Shown piece after piece: positions 23,276 through 26,590 of a stretch of 26,590 nucleotides of DNA. Where the stretch lies: positions 1-26,590 of the forward strand of contig URSX01000013.1 of the NCBI GenBank assembly GCA_900550615.1, written 5' to 3'. The first letter of the stretch is position 1; each line of letters opens with the position of its first letter. The notes beneath the pieces were generated by a model, which was not told the DNA's origin, made no database searches, and saw only the letters and a list, made by a program, of their open reading frames with translations. Source of the stretch: an uncultured Eubacteriales bacterium. Its GTDB lineage: Bacteria; Bacillota; Clostridia; Oscillospirales; Oscillospiraceae. The position numbers and the translations under genes were made by a program.

Positions 23276-23740
23276 ATGCGCAGAAAAGACAGACAGCGGG
23301 ACGCCGCCTTTGCCTGGCAGGTGATGGCTGCGGCACCCTACGCCACCCTCTCCCTCACGGATACGGACGGCAGCCCCTACGCTGTCCCGGTGTCTCAGGG
23401 GGCCTGGGAGGAGGGCGGCTGTATTTACTTCCACTGTGCCGCGGAGGGCCGGAAGAATGAGCTGTTTCGCGGCGGCTGCCCGGCGGTTCTGAGCGCCGTG
23501 TCCCGGGCGGAGGTGCTCCCGGGCCGGTATACGGTGGCCTACGCCTCGGCCATTGCCCGGGGCAGGCTGGAGGTGGTCACCGATGCGGGCGAGCGCATGC
23601 GCGCCATGGAGGTGCTGTGCCGCCAGTTTGATCCCGCCGCCGGGGAAAAATATGTGGCGTGCATGCAGACCTCCGGTGCCAGGACATGTATCGTCCGCCT
23701 GTCCGTGGAAGAAATTACGGGAAAAGAGAACCGGGGATAA
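23276..23740 (+). CDS. Pyridoxamine 5'-phosphate oxidase-fold flavoprotein (NimA-like)
   Basis: A 154-residue split-barrel protein. The opening MRRKDRQRD, the YATLSLTDTDGSPYAVPVSQG strand pair and IYFHCAAEGRKNELF are the hallmarks of NimA/PPOX-type flavin-binding proteins, often annotated as nitroimidazole-resistance or PNPOx-family proteins. The ATG at 23276 has an excellent AAAAGGAGG site 9 nt upstream; a GTG at 23255 in the same frame is less likely. It has its own promoter and a terminator. It probably binds FMN and reduces small molecules; the substrate is unknown, and resistance should not be assumed. Confidence 0.87.
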   Translation: MRRKDRQRDAAFAWQVMAAAPYATLSLTDTDGSPYAVPVSQGAWEEGGCIYFHCAAEGRKNELFRGGCPAVLSAVSRAEVLPGRYTVAYASAIARGRLEVVTDAGERMRAMEVLCRQFDPAAGEKYVACMQTSGARTCIVRLSVEEITGKENRG

Positions 23741-23742
23741 AA

Positions 23743-23775
23743 ACCGCCGGAGGACCCCACGGCGCCTCCGGCAGT
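23743..23775. terminator. Bidirectional terminator
   Basis: ACCGCCGGAGG pairs with CCTCCGGCAGT apart from one mismatch. TTTT follows on the plus strand and TTTTTA on the minus strand. It serves the convergent NimA-like and DUF1836 genes. Confidence 0.85.
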
Positions 23776-23783
23776 CTTTTCCG

Positions 23784-24413
23784 TTATGTTTCCGGCAGGT
23801 GGTGGGGCTGCTCCGCGGCCAGCACTGCCTCTGAGTCGGCGTCCCACAGCCGCAGCAGCTTTTCGGCCAGGATCTTGGAAAACCCGGCCAGCAGCGCCGA
23901 CTCCATCACCAGGCACCGGGCCACGCCGTCGGTGGCGGCACCGGGGGCGCACAGATCCTCCCAGCTCTGCTGGATCTGCCGGTTAAAGAGCAGGGCGATG
24001 TCCCGGAACTTGCCGCTGTAATCCTCGTAGATCTGCCGCACGGACTGGGGTCCGTCCTGCCCGTCCGCCAGATCCCAGGGGATGATCTTCTGCACCTGGC
24101 TGATGCCGATGGACTGCTTCAGAGTCAGGATCATAATGAGATAGCAGATGTGCACCCGGAAATACTTCCGCTTGACGGGGGCTGGCATCAGCTTCAGCCG
24201 CACATAGTTGTTGATGGCGGAGGCGGTGACGATGCGCTCCTTCTCCTCATTCACCGGCGGGATAAAGCTCAGATACCGCTCCAGCAGGAGCACCACCTGA
24301 TCCATATACAGGCCAAAATCCGGGATGGACTCCCACTGGGGCAGATGGTAGTCGGTGATGTATTGATCCCACCTCTGCAGCTTGTGGGCAATGAGCGATT
24401 TATCATAGGGCAT
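23784..24413 (-). CDS. DUF1836 family protein
   Basis: A 209-residue cytosolic protein of the Firmicutes DUF1836 family. Recognisable parts are PDFGLYMDQVVLLLERYLSF, TASAINNYVRLKLMPAPVKRKYFRVHICYLIMI, and LKQSIGISQVQKII. The INNYVR..L.P.P segment resembles a MerR-like winged helix, so a DNA-binding role is possible but unproven. The ATG at 24411-24413 has AGGAGG 8 nt upstream. It is transcribed divergently from the SGNH hydrolase gene from its own strong promoter. Confidence 0.85.
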   Translation of the reverse strand: MPYDKSLIAHKLQRWDQYITDYHLPQWESIPDFGLYMDQVVLLLERYLSFIPPVNEEKERIVTASAINNYVRLKLMPAPVKRKYFRVHICYLIMILTLKQSIGISQVQKIIPWDLADGQDGPQSVRQIYEDYSGKFRDIALLFNRQIQQSWEDLCAPGAATDGVARCLVMESALLAGFSKILAEKLLRLWDADSEAVLAAEQPHHLPET

Positions 24414-24440
24414 ATGTGCCACCTCCTGTTGATACAGCAT

Positions 24441-24469
24441 ATTATAGCAGGAATATCATTCGGTTACAA
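24441..24469 (-). promoter_or_regulatory. Promoter for the DUF1836 gene
   Basis: On the minus strand TTGTAA, a 17 bp spacer and TATAAT preceded by TGC (extended -10). Confidence 0.8.
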
Positions 24470-24483
24470 TAGAAAAAAGAACG

Positions 24484-24512
24484 TTGACACGGGAGATGTA
24501 ATATGCTATATT
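24484..24512 (+). promoter_or_regulatory. Promoter for the SGNH hydrolase-DegV pair
   Basis: TTGACA (24484-24489), a 17 bp spacer and TATATT (24507-24512). It stands back to back with the DUF1836 promoter, 14 bp between the two -35 boxes. Confidence 0.82.
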
Positions 24513-24539
24513 ATTAGGCACAGAAAGGGGTGCTGATCC

Positions 24540-25220
24540 ATGGCTTGTGCATATATTTATGGAGACTCTCTGCTGAAGGCTACTGTGCCGGACGAGCAGT
24601 TCCGCTATCATTTTCACCTTCAGGAGGTGATGGATCGGTATGCCGGCCGCCGGACCGAGGTGGTGAACCGCTCGAAAATGGGGGCCACCATCCGCAAGGG
24701 GCAGGCGCTGCTGGAGCATGATCTGCAGCGGGGCCTGGAGGCGGACTATGCCCTTATTGCCTATGGCGGCAACGACAGCGATTTTGACTGGGATGCCGTG
24801 CAGGACCGGCCCCAGGAGGAACACATCCCCCGCACAGCTCTGCCGGAGTTTCGCAGCACCCTGCTGGACATGCTGCAAAAGCTCCGGGGCAAGAGTGTGC
24901 AGCCGGTACTCATGACCCTGCCGCCCATTGATGCCCAGCGGTATCTGGATTTTCTCTGCCGGGCCGGGCGCAGCAAGGAGCGCATCATGTCCTGGCTGGG
25001 GGACACACAGCATATTTACCGTCACCAGGAGCTGTATTCCGATACGGTGGCGCAGGTGGCCTATGAGACGGGTACGCCTATCATCCGGGTGCGAGAAGCA
25101 TTTCTGGATGAAAAATATCTTCCGGGACTTATTTCCGCCGACGGTATCCACCTGAATATGGACGGATATGCAAAACTGTTTGACACACTGGCAGGCTGGC
25201 TGCGCAGCGTGGTCGCATGA
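24540..25220 (+). CDS. SGNH/GDSL-type hydrolase
   Basis: A 226-residue serine hydrolase without a signal peptide, so cytosolic. Block I is YGDSL with nucleophile Ser10, block III is YGGND (76-79) and block V is DGIHLN (Asp201, His204). All catalytic residues of the SGNH family are present. Members are esterases, lipases or carbohydrate deacetylases; the substrate here is not evident. The start ATG follows AAAGGGG. It shares a transcript with the DegV gene 12 bp downstream, which suggests, but does not prove, a link to lipid or fatty-acid handling. Confidence 0.88.
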   Translation: MACAYIYGDSLLKATVPDEQFRYHFHLQEVMDRYAGRRTEVVNRSKMGATIRKGQALLEHDLQRGLEADYALIAYGGNDSDFDWDAVQDRPQEEHIPRTALPEFRSTLLDMLQKLRGKSVQPVLMTLPPIDAQRYLDFLCRAGRSKERIMSWLGDTQHIYRHQELYSDTVAQVAYETGTPIIRVREAFLDEKYLPGLISADGIHLNMDGYAKLFDTLAGWLRSVVA

Positions 25221-25232
25221 AAAGGAGACACT

Positions 25233-26090
25233 ATGGTACAGATTTTTACGGATACGGCAGCGAATCTGCCGATGAAGCTGCTGGAGGAGTATGGCATCCG
25301 CGCGGTACCCCTGACCTATGAGGTGGACGGAGTAGAGCCGGATCACAGCATTGACTTTAACGGCCCCGCTTTCTATGAGGCCATGCGCAAGGGTGCGGAG
25401 GTGAAGACCTCCATGGTCAATCCCCAGAAGGCGGCCCAGGCGATGGAGGAGTCCCTCCAGGCGGGGCTGGATGTGCTGTATCTGGGCATTTCCGGCGGCA
25501 TCAGCGGCAGCTGCTGGGGCGTGGGTGTACAGTGCAGGGAGCTGGCAGAAAAATACGGTGAAGACCGCATCGCCGTGCTGGATACCCGCGGGGCCTCTCT
25601 GGGCGAGGGAATGGTTGTCATTGAGACGGCCAAGCGCGCCGGAGCAGGGGAGAGCCTTTCTCAGTTAGTGGAGTTTTCCAAGAGCCGCTGCGCCTGTATG
25701 CAGCAGTTCTTTGTGGTGGACGATCTGAAGTACCTGCACAAGGGCGGCCGCATCTCCGGCGGCGCACGCTTGGCCGGTACGCTGCTGCAGGTGAAGCCCA
25801 TTCTCCGGGGCAACGAGGAGGGCAAGATCGTGGTGTACGACAAGGTTCGCGGCAAGAAGAAGGCCCTGGAGGCTCTGGCGGAGATATACGACAAGACCGT
25901 GGACGACCGCAGTGCGCCCATCGGCATTGCCCATGCCGACGCACCTGCCGACGCGCTGCACCTGCAGTCTCTGCTGCGGGCCAGGGGTGCCACCGGCGAG
26001 ATACTCCATGTATGCTATGAGCCGGTCACCGGCGCCCATGTAGGCCCGGGAACGGTGGCCATGTTTTTCCACAGCGAGAGCTGGCGCTGA
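25233..26090 (+). CDS. DegV family fatty-acid-binding protein (copy 2)
   Basis: A 285-residue DegV-fold protein with a classical N-terminus (MVQIFTDTAANLPMKLLEEYGI). EVKTSMVNPQKAAQAMEE, LYLGISGGISGSCWG, VLDTRGASLGEGMVV, DDLKYLHKGGRISGGARLAG and VYDKVRGKKKALEAL follow, and the C-terminal GAHVGPGTVAMFF is complete. It probably binds a fatty acid, as the family does. The ATG follows AAAAGGAG. It is the second gene of the unit started at 24484 and is followed by a strong terminator. It is a paralogue of the protein at 19274-20170 but keeps the N-terminal Asp that copy lacks. Confidence 0.94.
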   Translation: MVQIFTDTAANLPMKLLEEYGIRAVPLTYEVDGVEPDHSIDFNGPAFYEAMRKGAEVKTSMVNPQKAAQAMEESLQAGLDVLYLGISGGISGSCWGVGVQCRELAEKYGEDRIAVLDTRGASLGEGMVVIETAKRAGAGESLSQLVEFSKSRCACMQQFFVVDDLKYLHKGGRISGGARLAGTLLQVKPILRGNEEGKIVVYDKVRGKKKALEALAEIYDKTVDDRSAPIGIAHADAPADALHLQSLLRARGATGEILHVCYEPVTGAHVGPGTVAMFFHSESWR

Positions 26091-26121
26091 AACACGCAGA
26101 ATATAAAGAAGCGCAGAATAC

Positions 26122-26157
26122 AAAGCAGGACGAACCGCTCGGTTCGCCCTGCTTTTT
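26122..26157 (+). terminator. Rho-independent terminator after DegV copy 2
   Basis: AAAGCAGG and CGAACC pair with GGTTCG and CCTGCTTT (one A/C mismatch, GCTC loop), then the T run continues. Beyond it, 26158-26209 shows nothing recognisable. Confidence 0.9.
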
Positions 26158-26209
26158 CCATGCGCCCGCGCATCCGCCGCCCGGCCCACCGCACCAACAA
26201 TACTCCACC

Positions 26210-26234
26210 GTAGGGGCGACCCTCGCGGTCGCCC
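26210..26234 (+). repeat. REP-like element (GTAG + hairpin)
   Basis: GTAG (26210-26213) is followed by the perfect 8 bp stem GGGCGACC/GGTCGCCC with loop CTCGC. The stem is identical to the element at 6585-6609. Confidence 0.7.
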
Positions 26235-26252
26235 GCCCCACTTGTAACGCTT

Positions 26253-26590
26253 CGTAGGGGCCGGCGTCCCCGACGGCCCGATTCACCGCACTCCTTGTTC
26301 TGCACCCGTAGGGCCCGGCGTCCCCGACGGCCCGCTTCACCGCACTCCTTGTCCTGCACCCGCAGGGGCCGGCGTCCCCGACGGCCCGATTCACCGCACT
26401 CCTTGTCCTGCACCCGTAGGGGCCGGCGTCCCCGACGGCCCGATTCACCGCACTCCTTGTCCTGCACCCGCAGGGGCCGGCGTCCCCGACGGCCCGCTTC
26501 ACCGCACTCCTTGTGCTGCACCCGTAGGGGCCGGTGTCCCCGACGGCCCGATTCACCGCACTCCTTGTTCTGCACCCGTAGGGCCCGGCG
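26253..26590 (+). repeat. Tandem array of 54 bp units, each a REP-like hairpin plus constant spacer; runs off the window
   Basis: Units start at 26253, 26307, 26361, 26415, 26469, 26523 and (partial) 26577, all exactly 54 bp apart. Each has CGTAG or CGCAG, then the hairpin GGGCCG-G-CG-TCCC-CG-A-CGGCCC, then a near-constant 27 bp tail with TTCACCGCACTCCTTGT. Copies 3 and 5 have GCAG instead of GTAG; copy 2 has one stem mismatch. Copies 6-7 repeat the variants of copies 1-2, hinting at higher-order duplication. The unit length is a multiple of three, which leaves long meaningless open frames on the minus strand. Confidence 0.92.

Noticed and set aside
26015..26575. Long minus-strand open frames encoding an 18-residue repeat peptide
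   Set aside because: The 54 bp period is a multiple of three and the repeat has no stop, so frames stay open by construction. Two frames are open at once, there is no ribosome site, and they run antisense into the DegV gene.
26253..26590. CRISPR array
   Set aside because: The period is regular, but the stretches between hairpins are nearly identical from unit to unit, whereas CRISPR spacers differ. No cas gene is nearby.
1..26590. tRNA or rRNA genes
   Set aside because: No cloverleaf with a GTTCRA T-loop and no rRNA core sequence was seen in the spacers by eye.

Overview
The window looks like a chromosomal segment of a GC-rich anaerobic Firmicute, most probably a gut clostridium of the Oscillospirales (Flavonifractor/Oscillibacter-like). 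The evidence is strong AGGAGG-type ribosome sites, frequent GTG/TTG starts, two DegV proteins, a DUF1836 protein, a TasA-type secreted protein, and the gene pair ssnA/ygfK, which is known from anaerobic purine and urate degradation. The taxonomic placement is inference from gene content only.

Layout. (1) 1-4250, minus strand: ssnA, a REP-associated tyrosine transposase (RAYT) and ygfK (cut by the window start) lie head to tail behind one probable promoter and a ~200 nt leader. (2) 4250-6770: repeat-rich spacer, then upp and the overlapping t6A genes tsaE-tsaB on the minus strand, then a second repeat-rich spacer. (3) 6768-7919: a SEDS (RodA/FtsW) glycosyltransferase. (4) 8205-9371: a lower-GC, TasA-like secreted protein with a beta-helix-like C-terminus, preceded by a perfect 20 bp palindrome and a 12 bp hairpin. 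(5) 9620-21509, plus strand: a dense housekeeping block, ddl-murF-ABC-F (each overlapping by 4 bp), flavodoxin, prfA, a LUD protein, a Sua5-CoaE fusion, an M18 aminopeptidase, DegV and glyA. (6) 21510-26090: short units separated by strong terminators, namely an HpcH/HpaI aldolase, a divergent superoxide dismutase homologue, a NimA-like flavin/PLP-oxidase-fold protein, DUF1836, an SGNH hydrolase and a second DegV. (7) 26091-26590: terminator, one REP hairpin and a tandem array of 54 bp units running off the window end.

The most interesting system is the RAYT with its REP elements. At least six dispersed elements and the terminal array show the same architecture: GTAG (GCAG in two array copies) followed directly by a GC-rich hairpin. 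This is the layout known for REP sequences recognised by RAYT proteins. Three of these elements sit inside the RAYT's own coding sequence, in frame, and their stems covary. The RAYT gene itself lies between ssnA and ygfK.

Functional themes are cell-wall synthesis (RodA/FtsW, Ddl, MurF), translation and tRNA modification (PrfA, ABC-F, TsaB, TsaE, Sua5), one-carbon and nucleotide metabolism (GlyA, Upp), and purine catabolism (SsnA, YgfK).
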